Both the position numbers and the translations under genes were made by a program. Below are positions 15,001-26,200 of a stretch of 64,000 nt of DNA, in pieces (the first letter of the stretch is position 1; each line of letters begins with the position of its first letter). The notes beneath the pieces are model-generated. The model worked only from the letters and a program-made list of their open reading frames with translations, was not told the DNA's origin and searched no databases. Origin of the DNA: Taeniopygia guttata (Eukaryota; Chordata; Aves; Passeriformes; Estrildidae); NCBI RefSeq assembly GCF_048771995.1, contig NC_133034.1:3348001-3412000 (forward strand). Direction: 5' to 3'.

Positions 15001-17115
15001 CAGTTTGTTGTGTTCTCACAGAATTCTTGTTTTGCTCCTGGCAAGTTTTGAGGCTGAACCATGCGGAGCCTGGGGGTCACAGCTTAGGTCAAAACTCACC
15101 ACACAGAGTGTCTCTCACTCTATCATATACTCTATTAGAGTCTATCACACATATCCTTGCATGGATTTAGTGCAAGGCAGCCTCCAGGGGCAGAGGGGCA
15201 GGAGCAGAGTGCTGAGGCTGCCTGCCTGTGCTGTGGAAGTGGCACTGGACTGAGCATTTCAGGCTGTGCAAATAGCCTCTTCCTGTGTCAGCGCTGTCCA
15301 AAATCAGCTACAAATGCAGCTGATAATTGATTCCTCAGAGGAGCTTGCTGTGTCAGCAGTAGCCAAGGAATGGAAAAATTACAATCTCAATATATAGCAG
15401 AGAAGACAATTGATAGCCTGGCTTTAACTGGGGCTAATGGCACTGCTAATTATGCCAGCATCTTTCAATACAAGGTTTCATAGTCTTTGTGTCTTCCTTA
15501 TGAATCTGAACAGGGCATGTTCAGCGATTGGGAATGTCAAAGGCTCTTTAAAACCACCACCAAGAAGCATTTGAATAAAGTAGATCTCCAGGAATAGGGA
15601 ATATAGTTTTGCAGTTCTTTTGGTCTCTTTTTCAGATAAAGGAATAAACAAAAATGAGGACTCCTTAAGAAAGTGCAAATGTCCTCTCTGAGGTTTAGTG
15701 GGAAGAGACAGCTCTTTCTCTGCTCAAGTTCCATAGTGACCAATGTCTTTAATTGCATTTAAATTCAAATGAAGTGTCATTTTAAAATGTGGACCATTAC
15801 ACCTTTCCTGCTTAGCAGCATTGGTTTTGGGTACTTTCAGGAGCTGTTTCAGTGTTGATGACTGCTGGTGGATTAACAGCATAGAGAAAATGAAGTCTCT
15901 TCCACCACAGAATAATAAGTAGCTACTAGATAACTTTATGCCTGATCAGAAAATAAGACTGGTCTCCAGAGCATTTCAGATTTTAATCTCTCAGTCAAAG
16001 CTGCCAGGCAAGGAGCCTGTTGTTAGAAAGGGTTTGTCTGTGTTTGATATAGTTCAGTTCAGAAATTGAGCAGAGAGCAGATTTCAGAGACAATGAGAGA
16101 AAACACTTGCCTTTTGGTTACTTTTCAGTCCCCTGTGTAGCATTTTTCTTTCTCTATGCCCCTATTTCAGTGCACATTGTAAGAAAAAATGCCACTAACA
16201 TTGGGAGGTGAAATGCCATTAAAACATGAAGATGCTCAAATGCCGTGGCAATGGGGTCTGGGTCATTCTCTAAGACACGCTGAGGTTTGAAACAGCTCCG
16301 TGTTGGAAGCCACAAAAGCATTCTGCCAAAGACACCAGCTGGTCACCGATGTTTCTAATGTAGCTGTCAAGCAGCAGCCACCTCTGGTGGGCTGGAGCAT
16401 TGAAGTGTGTTCTAATACTGCCCTTTGCTGTGTGCCACTGAGCAAAGGGGAGCCAGATTAGACTTCTGGAACTTTACATGGAAGTTACAAATCTGAATCA
16501 CCCCTTTTATTAGAAAGCACTCAACTGCCACCCTATGGTGTATTTCCAAATCTTCAGTGTGGGTTTAGACAACTTCTGAATGGCAATAAAAGGCAATTTG
16601 ACATTTCATTCATTGTTCATGCAGAAACAAATAGTGAAATAATTTAGTAACGGTACAAAGTCTGCCACAGGGACAAGGCTCTGTTTGAAGAAATTAGTCC
16701 TGAGGGACTGGTGGTTCTGTTTCAAGGATTACCAGCTGCTTTGTCTGTTTCTGGATCATGGGGCTCTGTGTGGTATTTCACTGATCTTTGCCAGAGAGAC
16801 TTCCAAGAAGCAAAACTAGAGGTAGATCCTTGTTTGCATGGAGGTTGGTGGGTAAGAAGCTGTGCCTCTCTCCCGGCAGTGCTTGTGGAGTGGGTTTATG
16901 CCAGGAGCCCTGAAGTCGTGGAGCGCTACGCCCTGCCCGTGCTCTGGTCCTTTCTGGAGAACAAGGCGCTGCCTGTCCGAAGCGCCAGCGTCCGCACTGT
17001 GGCCACCAAGCTTGCCCTGGCCCTCTACGAGGTGATGGGCACCAAGCTGAAGAAGTGTGCAGCCAGCAAGCCTCCACGCGTGCAGGAAAACCTCTCCAAA
17101 CTTCTGGGCTGCTGA
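1..17115 (+). CDS. TOGARAM2: TOGARAM2-like gene, copy 1 (5' end outside window)
   Basis: Spliced gene read from exon phases and GT-AG sites. Exons: <1-51, 518-564, 1426-1514, 2489-2639, 3718-3879, 5988-6120, 6607-6712, 7281-7516, 9025-9177, 10333-10450, 11407-11510, 11918-12122, 13292-13508, 14564-14650, 16880-17115 (TGA). All 15 join in frame with no internal stop. They correspond to exons 3-17 of the complete copy 2. Exons 8-12 encode one TOG (HEAT-like) domain opening with LLGSDDWEKKEKGL. Exons 14-17 encode a second, ending NLSKLLGC. TOGARAM proteins bind tubulin through TOG domains and act in cilia; that role is family knowledge. I counted 12 exonic differences from copy 2, seven changing the residue. 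Intron 13 is 996 bp shorter than in copy 2. No AATAAA or ATTAAA is visible between the stop and the next copy's exon 2. TOGARAM1 is the alternative paralogue; the short N-terminus and two C-terminal TOGs favour TOGARAM2. Confidence 0.8.
3299..3570 (+). mobile_element. CR1 LINE 3' end in intron 6, copy 1
   Basis: The sequence GTTGGACTAGATGGTGCTTA and the closing ATTCTGTGATTCTGTGAT are the typical CR1 3' tail. 5' truncated, and present at the same place in all three units, so older than the duplication. Confidence 0.9.
5460..6075 (+). other. GC/CpG-rich block ahead of exon 8, copy 1
   Basis: The end of intron 7 is much richer in G, C and CpG than its flanks (for example a GCGGCCGC at 5722). 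It runs into exon 8, the first TOG exon. It could be an intragenic CpG island or alternative promoter, but I see no clear start exon. Copy 2 carries the same block at about 24391-25006. Confidence 0.4.
7719..7990 (-). mobile_element. CR1 LINE fragment in intron 10, copy 1
   Basis: Reads AGAATCACAGAACTGTAGAA on the plus strand, which is the reverse complement of a CR1 tail. The typical GGAGCCTGTTCCAATGCCCA stretch follows. Confidence 0.85.
9301..9482 (-). mobile_element. CR1 LINE fragment in intron 11, copy 1
   Basis: A diverged reverse-oriented CR1 tail: AGAACCATGGAATATGCTGA, then the usual CATCAGGTCCAGCTGC and CATTGTCCAAACACTTCTTG stretches. Confidence 0.75.
9925..9951. repeat. Perfect 12-3-12 palindrome in intron 11, copy 1
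   Basis: Arms GATTATTCTATA and TATAGAATAATC around TAG. The same palindrome is kept at 28857-28883 in copy 2. Confidence 0.7.
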
Positions 17116-17259
17116 AGGTTTCATGTTCTCCAGAAAGATGACAAAGTTCTGACTTGGACAACTCCGGATGTGACTTTTTACCATCTGCCAAAAATGACAA
17201 AACACTAAGGAAGGGTGTGCATCTGCCCCGCTCTCTCCATCGCCCTTCCTACTCGTGAC

Positions 17260-20200
17260 ATGGGGGCCCTGAAGCAGCTCCAGACTGATGAGGACAATGT
17301 GAAGGCTGAGCATGGCTTAGCCTCACAAAAAGGTGAGGGGGGAGCTGGGCCGCTCTCTGGTGGGAGGAAGGCTCTTGTGGCAGCCCAGAGAGCCTGTGCA
17401 CATTGCCAGGGAACAGCTGTGCCCTGCATGTGCCCTGCAATGAGCTGTGCTCTGCCAGAGCCCCTGGAGCTGTAGGGCTGCTCAGCCGTGGGGCAGGGAG
17501 AGGAGCAGGAGGGTGCATGTGCAGCTGAGCCATTCCTGGGAAGCACAGGGCTCTGGGCTCCTGCTGTCCCAGGGCAGCCCAGAGGCCAGGCTGTTCCTGT
17601 GGCAGCCCTGTGCCAGTGGGTCAGGGCTTTCCCCTGGCCTGCTCCAGGGGCTGCCAGCAGGAGCATGCTTCCCTGTGCAGCTCTTTAGAAGTTTCCAAGG
17701 AATCTGTCCCATGAAGTCTTGAGCTCCAGATGTTTTAGATTTGCATTGTGGCCTCTGTTATATTTTGTGTCTCCACTCTGCAGGCCTGACTGGCTACCCT
17801 CTTGCCAAGAGGTTTTCCCCGGCGAGTCCCTTGATGCTCCTTCCCTCCAAGCTTCCCATCCCAAAGAGCTCTCCTTCTACCAAGCCAAGCCAGGTTTGCA
17901 GCGGAGAGCAGGAGAAGGGGAAAAATGTCATCAGCTGGGATGAGGAGAGTAGAAAACCACAGGGACTGATTTCAGATGGAAAAGGACATAAGGTAAGGAG
18001 ACCAAGCATAGTCCTGTGTGGTAAATTTTCAGTTTCTGTGCTGTTGGCAGAGCTCTGAGACCTTTACCCTGACAGGAATTGACCCTTTCACTGAGGTTTG
18101 GAGTGGTCCTGATTTGGCACTTTAGCTTGGCCAGAAATTATGGGATGCTCAGGATGGGTGTGAGTCTGCCCCTGCTGCCTTCACCTCCCTTCCTGGCCAT
18201 GGCATGGAGGCCTGGAAGAACTTGGGCAGGCTGAGACCTTGCAGAGAGCTGCAGGACAGGGAGCTCTGCTGAACTCCCTAAATGCCAGTGAGCCTGAGAT
18301 GATGGAAGTGTGGGAGCTGGAGAGCAGCGAGCACCCTGAGAGCTCAGCAGCATCTGGGCTCAAAGGCTGCTGGGGAACTGTAGGAGGGAAGGGCAGCAGC
18401 AGAAGCAATGAGGGGCTTGAGAAAAGCAGGGTTTGACATCCTGCAAAATGGCTTTGTGGGGACTTGTCTGGAGATCAGCACTGCCTGTTAGGTACCTTTA
18501 GGAGCAGGGAGAGATCAGTGATCTAAACCCACTCCTGTGCCATCCAAAAATGCCAGTGGAGCCAGTGGCACCCAGAACTTCTTGATGCCACACATGTTAA
18601 ATGTAGCCACACTTGCAGACTGAGTGAGTGTGAGGAGAGAGGTGTCAAATGTGTGACATAGTCTCTCCCTCAGCAGTTCCCTTTGCATTCCCCATCCTGG
18701 GCCAAGTTGCCCCATCAGTCTGACTTGTCCTTTCCTGCCAGGTGTCACCTAATAGCATGGCTAAATGTCCTGAGGCATGAATGGGGGCAAGGCTGGATGC
18801 TTGATCTGAGCACTGTGGTCTACTCTTTCCAGGCTTCCTTGCTGTATACCCCTGGGGGAGAAGTGAAGAAGGGGTCACTGGGACTACCTCTGCTCCCCCC
18901 AATACGCAAGGCAGGAAGTCTCCCTGTTGGCAGTGCTGCAGGGTCTGTGCAAAGCTCTCTCCAGCTGGATTTCCAGGAGTCCCAGGAGATGAGGTAAGCC
19001 AAGGTGTCTGCTGCTCCAGGGGGCTGTTCAGCTCACTCTTCGCATCACATGTTGTTATTTTGCACTGTCAGCTGTCCCATGTATTTAGGCAGACCTCTGT
19101 GTATTCAGCATTTTGCCCATCTATGAAGGGCCAGCACAATGTCAAACCCAACAGCAATGGCCCAAGAGCAGAGGTGGTGGTGGGGAAGACTAGGCAGGGC
19201 TTCAAAGCACCTCAAGATGGGTCCTCTGCTGGGCTTGGCTATTATTTCACCCAGAGCGTGGCCAGTTCTGTGCGACAACAGCAGCTGAAAGCTTAATGAC
19301 AATTAATCAGCCTTGCATCTTGTTGTGCATCTTTATGTGTTGCCTTTCCTCCTTCATCTGTGACCATGCTAAGAAGGTTTGCCTCCTTTCATGGCACACT
19401 CATTCCCTCCCTTCTCTTTCTACCTCCTCATTTGTTCCTTTGTCCTCCATTTCCTCCAGGCCAAGACCCAGCAGCAGTAGCCAAGAGAAGAGCTCTGACC
19501 ATGCAGGTAGGTACAGGGCATGTCTGTCCTGAAATGACCATTGGAATCTGGACCATGAGGTGACATTTGGAAAGCTTGGTTCAAGCCCATTCTTTTGAAC
19601 ATTCCTTAAAGTTCCTTTCAATTCCCTGACGGGCTCAGTGGACTCTCCCAAAGCCCAGTCACTGGGAGTGTTCTCTGGTGGTGCAGTGAAAATTCCTCCA
19701 GTGTGAAGTGTTGAGTGGCAGGAGCTGGAATGGTACCTTGGTGCCCAGGAAATGCAGTGCAGGAAAAGGAAACATCTTCTCTATGCTGCACATGGCTTTT
19801 CTCTCCCTGTAGCCTTTCTAGATTCAAAATTAGTAGAGCAAAGGAAGGAATTTAGCATGAAATAACAATTGTTCCCACTCCTTCCTCCTGCCCTTGAAGC
19901 AGAAAACCTTTCCCTGGGGCACTTTCTGAGCTGAAGCCTTTGAGGAGTGAAGGAGGTTCATGGACATTGCCTGGTTTTGCACTGGCAGAAATAGGGAAAC
20001 CTCCTAGGACAGAAAGTCCTTTGGAAATCTCTTCCCCGGCTCTCTCTGTCTGTGTCAGAGTGGCAGGCTGAGGCTGGGGGAGGAGATGCCTTCTGCCTTG
20101 TCCTCCCTCCCTGCCTTTCCTGATCCCTGACAAGTGGAATTGTGCCAGACAAAATGCGGTCTCTGCTGCATCTGGGTCAGCCAATGCTTTCAACTTGAAA

Positions 20201-23200
20201 TCTTCCATGACACTCGAGGCATATGTACCCTGCTGCTCTCAATCCCAATCTCTGTGTTTTATGGAAGCTCTGCAGTCTGGAACCTGTCTTGCCTGTTGCC
20301 CACAATTATGTTTTTGGGGGCTTGAAGTCTTCCAGTGATTTACATGAACCTTTGCTTCCATTACCAGGCCTCCCAGTGAGCCAGGCCAAGGAGCTGGATC
20401 ATCCCACCAGTCCTGGTTTTATGAGTGACAGTGACCTGAGGGACAGCTCTGGAAAGGTAAGGGGTGAGCACAGGGATGAGCAGACTTCCTTTCCAGTGGC
20501 TCTTTAGTGCTTGGCCCAAAATGTCACTGGAAATCATCATCTTCCACCCCTTGGGAGATGGGGATGGGGATTATCTTGGGAATCTATTGGACAGCTACAG
20601 AGCAATTGCTTGGCTATTTCCTGTGGTGCCAACCAGGGTCACTGGTTTGGGGATGGTGCTAAGGTCATGCCAGAAGCATTCTTTATGTGCAAAGGCTCTT
20701 TTAGAGAAGTTCTGAGTGGCAGAGCAAACTACCCATCAGTGAACGTGGGAAAAGTGCATCCTCAGAAGCAGAGAAGCAAAGGTTCTAATGTTGAGTGTAA
20801 GCAAGGCTGCAAAATAAAATGGGAGAGTTTGACTTTTCCAGGATACCTTTGTGGCTGCATCTCACAGCCCTCTCCTTCTCAAGTTTTCTGCTCATGAACA
20901 TCAGTGTTTCTGCAACTTGTTTTCACATGAATCCTCCTTTTGGTCTCGCGGTCTCAGAGCCCAAGTCCTCCAGAGCCCTTCAGAGCCGAGTCCTTCAGAA
21001 GGCAGGAAGTGAGAAACAGCTGCAATTCCTGGCCATGAGTGTTAAGCAGCAGCTCATTACCCCTCCTTCCGGGGTATTGCACATGGTGTTTATTCTCCTG
21101 CCATGGCCTGTAGGAACTGAACTGCCTGCTCACTGGCCATGTGAGCTCTTCATCTGTCTTGGGGCACTCCTATGACTTTCATGCTTCAAGCAGGCCTTCC
21201 TGACAGAGGTTGCAGTGGCAGCAGTAGAAGGTTATGGCACTGAAGTGTTTCACCTCACTGTGTGTAATTGCCAGGGTGAGGATGGGAGACCTTCCTCTGA
21301 AACTATTGGAATGTCTATGGAGCTGCACTGAAGCCTGTGGCACTGTGGACTCTGTGCTCCTGATGAGATGATGTGTTTGGTTTGTGTGTCTCTGCTTACA
21401 GTCTGTGATGTATTTCCATTGCACCTAGATCCGTCCTGCACTCTGCAAGTTGGCTCAAAAGAACTTGGAGCGGAAGAAAATGGAGCTTTTGAAGAAAGAG
21501 TTGGAGAGAAGGAGACTAAATCAAACATCCTTGCTACTTCCTCCTCAGCCAGTTGAGCCTGGGGATGCAGCTGAAGCAAGTAAGTGGTGGCTACACTTGT
21601 GGTCCTTTCTGACCTTGCTTGCCCTTTGCACAGTGTTGCAATCAGACTGGGAGGCTGTTTGGCTTGCATTTGGGTGGAAGCTTGCATAGGATTTATTTCT
21701 GTTTCCCAAAGAAAAATACAGAAGCATGAAGTGTCTTGCCCATGGCCTCGCTGAGTCAGTAACAGAATATCAGCTTCCCACCTTCACCTCTGAAGTCTTT
21801 CAGAGTAGAAAATTCTGTCTTGCAAACTACACTGGGGCTTCAGACTCTCTCCTGGAGAGCAGCCTCCAGGGAAGGCAAGTCCAAAAGAATGCTTTTCAAC
21901 CAGGCTGCAACCTGGAAGAAACAAAGTCCAGCTCCTTCTGATGAAAACACCAGAGCTCCTCCTCCTGCCGCTCCCTGCTGAGGAGCTGGCACTGCTGAGC
22001 TGTGCTGAAGCCCCCAGCCAGTGCTGCTCTTGTAGCCCCAGGAGCAAGCAGCATTCCCGACTGAATCCCGGCCCAGGGCTCTGACTGCAGGGCTGGGAGC
22101 GCTGCCCCGAGGGCGGCAGCAGGGCCCTCAGGAGGCAGCACGCAAGGCTATCTGCACTTTCTTTTGGAAACTTCCCCTGACAGCCTCTGGAGCAGGAAAA
22201 CAACAGCAAAGCAATACTGGGTCTTCCTTGTTTCTTAGGGGAAGCATCACTGCAGTTTGGTTTTAAGCTAGAAGAAGGTAGATTTAGATTATATATTAGG
22301 GAGAATTTTTTTTAAAATTAAAGGGGATGAAAAGCTGGAAGGGTTTGCCCAGAGAAGCTGTTGTTGGTTCATCCTTGAAGGTGTTCAAGGCCAGTTCACA
22401 TGGGGCTCTGATCTAGATGAAGATGTCCCTGCTCATAGGAGTTGGACTAGATGGTGCTTAAAGGTGCCTTCCAACCCAAACTCTTCTGATATTCTGTGAT
22501 TCTGTGATCACTGTCCACTGTTAGTGTGCCATTGTTATACTTGAAGTTCTTTGGGGTAACAGAGATGTTACCCACCTCCGGCAAGTTTCCTGGCGCTTTC
22601 CATTGTCACCCTGCCCAGCACCCTCCACTTACAAGCTCCTTTTTAGTCCCTGCAGGCTTTAGGCTACCACCTGTCGATGGCACAGCTGCTAGTGGGCAGA
22701 GAAAACACCCTGGCAGTGACTTGAAGAAGCAGGTTGTGAGGAAGCAGGACAACGTGCCCTTACTGCCCAGTACGTCCACCATCCATGGGGATGGCAGCTT
22801 CCCACGCAACTCCACAGGTAAGCCTGCTCCGTGGCAGCTTTTTCCCTGCATGGGTTTTACCTTGCACAAGGAGCACAAACTGCCTCCTGCCTCAGCCAGC
22901 ACAGCTGGGACCTCGGGTTCATAGCCTGTCCTGAGATTGAACATCAAATCTACTTTGGAGTTCCTCCAGCTTGGTCGTACTGTAGCAGTTGGTTCTAGAA
23001 ATCCATTGGAAAGTTGAGCTGAATGAAATCGTGGTAAAGGCCTAAGCTCTGCCTTTTGCCCATCTCGGTAACTGGTGCCAGGAGGCTGCTGTGCCTGCAG
23101 GGATGAGCTGCAGGGCAGTCTGCCAGGGTGTGCTCACCATGCACCTCCGAGAACCACCAGGATCAGTTGTGCACTCACCATCTGGGCCCTCTGCCTGTGC

Positions 23201-26200
23201 TGCTGTCCAGTCCTGCAGCCAGCTTTTCTGCTCTCCCAGCAAGGGCTGGCTCTGCACGGCCATCAGCGGCTCGGTGCAGTCGTGCTGCTGCTCCCAGAAG
23301 TGCCCGATGGCTCCTCGCTGCCACCATCCCACGGGCTGCAATGCCAGGAGGGAACAAGCAGTGCCTCCTGTGCCACCCAGCAAACACAGCGGCTGTGTGC
23401 AGCAGATGACAGGCACGAGGGGCTGCCTGCTGCTCCCAGGCTGTTGGCTGCCTGCAGGAAACACCCAGCAGATAGTCCCTGGTGGCTCTTGTCTCTCCTT
23501 TGTGGGTAGCCTGCTGTACTGTGATCCCAAGTAGGGTGAGATAAGAAGAAGGGAGCTAGGAATGATATTTGGAATGCTCTTTTCTAGTGATGCTGCTTCC
23601 ATGTTCAGAATTGAGCAGAACTAGCCTGACGTGGCTCTCCATCCATAGTGACTCTAGATGTGTGTGTCTACATGCTTCTGCAGGGCCATCACTGATGTCA
23701 GTGGCTGGGTGTCAGTGACACCCAGATTGGCTCCTGTCTGAATATTTTTGATGTTATGGTCCCTCTGTGAGAACATGCAAGGTAGCCAAAAACCCTACAC
23801 AGTCTAGAGTAGTTTGTCAAGATTCTGTGCAATATTTATACTCCAACATGTCTAAAAAGACAGCTCAAATGTATTCATCTACACATTAGAAAATGAGCTT
23901 TTTAGTGTACGACATGAAATTTTTGATTGACAGTGCTTTTGATGACAAATGGGTTTCATAAGAAATGCATTTATCATCTGATTTTTCTCATACCTTGTAA
24001 ATTTGTTTTCCTTACCAAAAAATTCAATTAAGGCAAACCCAGGACAACTTTTTATCAAGAGAGTGCATCTGCCAACAATTTGCATCGGTATTTGCATTCT
24101 TTTTTCCCCAGTTTTCATTTGGAAGGCTTTTTTATCAACCATCTAGACTGGAAATGGCAAGAGAAAGCTTAGGCATTGCACAGTATGCAAACACATCCAT
24201 TTGATGACAAATAAATTTCACCTCAGCATCTTTGAAATACAGCCAGTGTGTACCTCTGAAAGAGTAAAGGTTCATGATGCTCGGAAAAGAACAAAATCCA
24301 TAAATTACTCCCTTCCCAATAGCAGGCTAAATGTATGTGCACTCAGCTGCCTGCTGTCTAGGATATTTGAGGTCAGTGGACGCAGAGGCGCTGTCAGGTG
24401 GAAGGGTCAGGTGTGGCTGTTCCCTGGTAGCTGCTCCGTGGGGATTGAGCCGGGCCCAGCAGGGCTGGGTTGTTCAGGCTTGGCTCGGTGCTGTGGCCAG
24501 GCAGCTGCAGGTCTCTCCTCAGGGAGTTGCAGAGTGCCCCATCCTCAGGGCTGGGGGAAATCAGGGCGCTGAGACAAGAGAGGCACCTGAGGGGCTCCCT
24601 CCTGGCCGGCCAGTCCTGCTGCCGGCCCTGTCTGGCAGGGAGCGGGAGCTCTGCGGCCGCAGGAACTGCCGCTGGCTGTGGCACCTGTGGCACTCGGAGC
24701 TGGCGCTGCGGGGCCATGGGCAGGTTTAGCCTGGAGCTGTGCCCAGCCGGGGAGGCTGGGGGAAAGCAAGGAGCCCAAGGTGCCCGACAGCAGGGAAGCC
24801 TCTGCCCCAGTGCCCGTGTGTGCCCGTGGAGCCCTGGCTGGGAGATGGCTGCAGGCCGCTCCATGGCGGGGTGCCCCGCCCGGGGCTGCAGCGCCCATGG
24901 CCGACCCTGTCCTTACAGTGACCTCGGAGATGGCCGCTGGTGCCCAGCGCCGAGAGCAGCCGCGCCGTGGGACTGGGCAGAAGGACGCGGCTTTTGCAGC
25001 CCCACAGCAGTCCTTGCAGGAGGCACTGTCCTTGCTCGGCAGCGATGACTGGTAAGAAAGGCCCCGTTCACTCTGCGTCCCTCTTAGCACTAAGGTAGGT
25101 TAGACGCGTGTCTTGCTGCTGCCTCTGAGCCCCAAGAGCCCAGAGGGCCAAAGGGCACTGGTGAAACCACTGCAGAGCAGTGAGAAGATAAAGATTTGAG
25201 AGCAGCCTTTTCTCGGCCTTGCTCTGCAGCAGTGCTCCAGCTGCAGCAGGTCCGTGCTGTTTCCTCGCTTTGCCTGCTGCTCCACGGGGCTGCAGAGGAA
25301 ATCTTGAGGGAAGAGAGAAAGCCCTGGAACGAGATGATTTGCTGGCTGAAGGGAGAAGCAGGATGGCAGCAGTTTTGAGTGCAGGCTTGGGTGCCTTGGG
25401 CCACTGGCCCAGTGGGACTGAGGGAGATTCCTCTCTGCTCCCAGTGGTTTGACTGAGCTGCCAGCCTGGTCGTTTCAGAGGGTGCTGCCTAGCTCTTGGG
25501 TAGAGAAAAATCAATCTTTTTGGTACTTGCCTTTCAGGGAGAAGAAGGAGAAGGGACTCTGCATCATCAAACAGCTGGCTGAGTCCCATTCAGAAGTCCT
25601 GCTTTGTCGACTTCGTGAGATTTGCTTGGCAGTTACCAGCGAGGTGAGAACATTGTTCTGAACTGTCCCGCACACTTCATACACGGTAGAGTGTAGAGTA
25701 GGTATGTGCTTGCTCATCTCCCTGTGTGCTTAGGGTGTGCCTTCTCTGCCCAAGCTGTAATTCAACACTGCAAATTAGTCTGTAGACCTGAGCCTGTGTT
25801 TTCTGTTTCCTGTCTGAGTGCTTCAGCTAGAGGTGTTGCTTTTTTGAACAGGAGCACCTGAGTCTTTTATCTTTATGACTTGTGCCTTTATGGTTTGAAA
25901 GCAGCCCTTGCATTAATTTGCTTCTTTCTTTTTCAAACAAGAGGCCCTAAAATCAAAGCAGTTGATATTAGAGAAGGGTCAAGTAGCACACTTCAGTGAA
26001 ATATATTTTTTATGCCTGCAGTAAGCAGGTCTGAGGGCAGAATTTGGTGCCAGAGTAAGTACCTTTCTGTGCTTGGGCTCTTCTGCTCTTACTGTGCTTT
26101 TTTGCTCCTCTGGACAAAGTGGGAGGTGTTGTGATTTCCCGGGAGTTTTGTCTAAGGCAACTGGTTTTGTTTTCAAGGTGATTCTTATGTTTCCCCTCAT

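Larger units (their letters stand above)
1..17259 (+). repeat. Segmental tandem duplication unit 1 (incomplete)
   Basis: It matches 18943-37172 over its whole length, introns included, apart from scattered substitutions, small indels and one 996-bp indel in intron 13. The offset to unit 2 is 18942 at exon 3, 18931 at exon 8 and 19913 from exon 15-17 onward. Confidence 0.95.

Noticed and set aside
16140-16700. Additional exon in the long intron 16
   Set aside because: Exons 16 and 17 already join in phase with a continuous TOG domain. No open segment with good splice sites lies between them.
17205-17666. Antisense open frame of about 150 codons over the intron-1 block, seen in all four copies
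   Set aside because: The block is GC-rich with few chance stops, and frames are open on both strands. It lies inside an intron and shows no homology or splice logic of its own.
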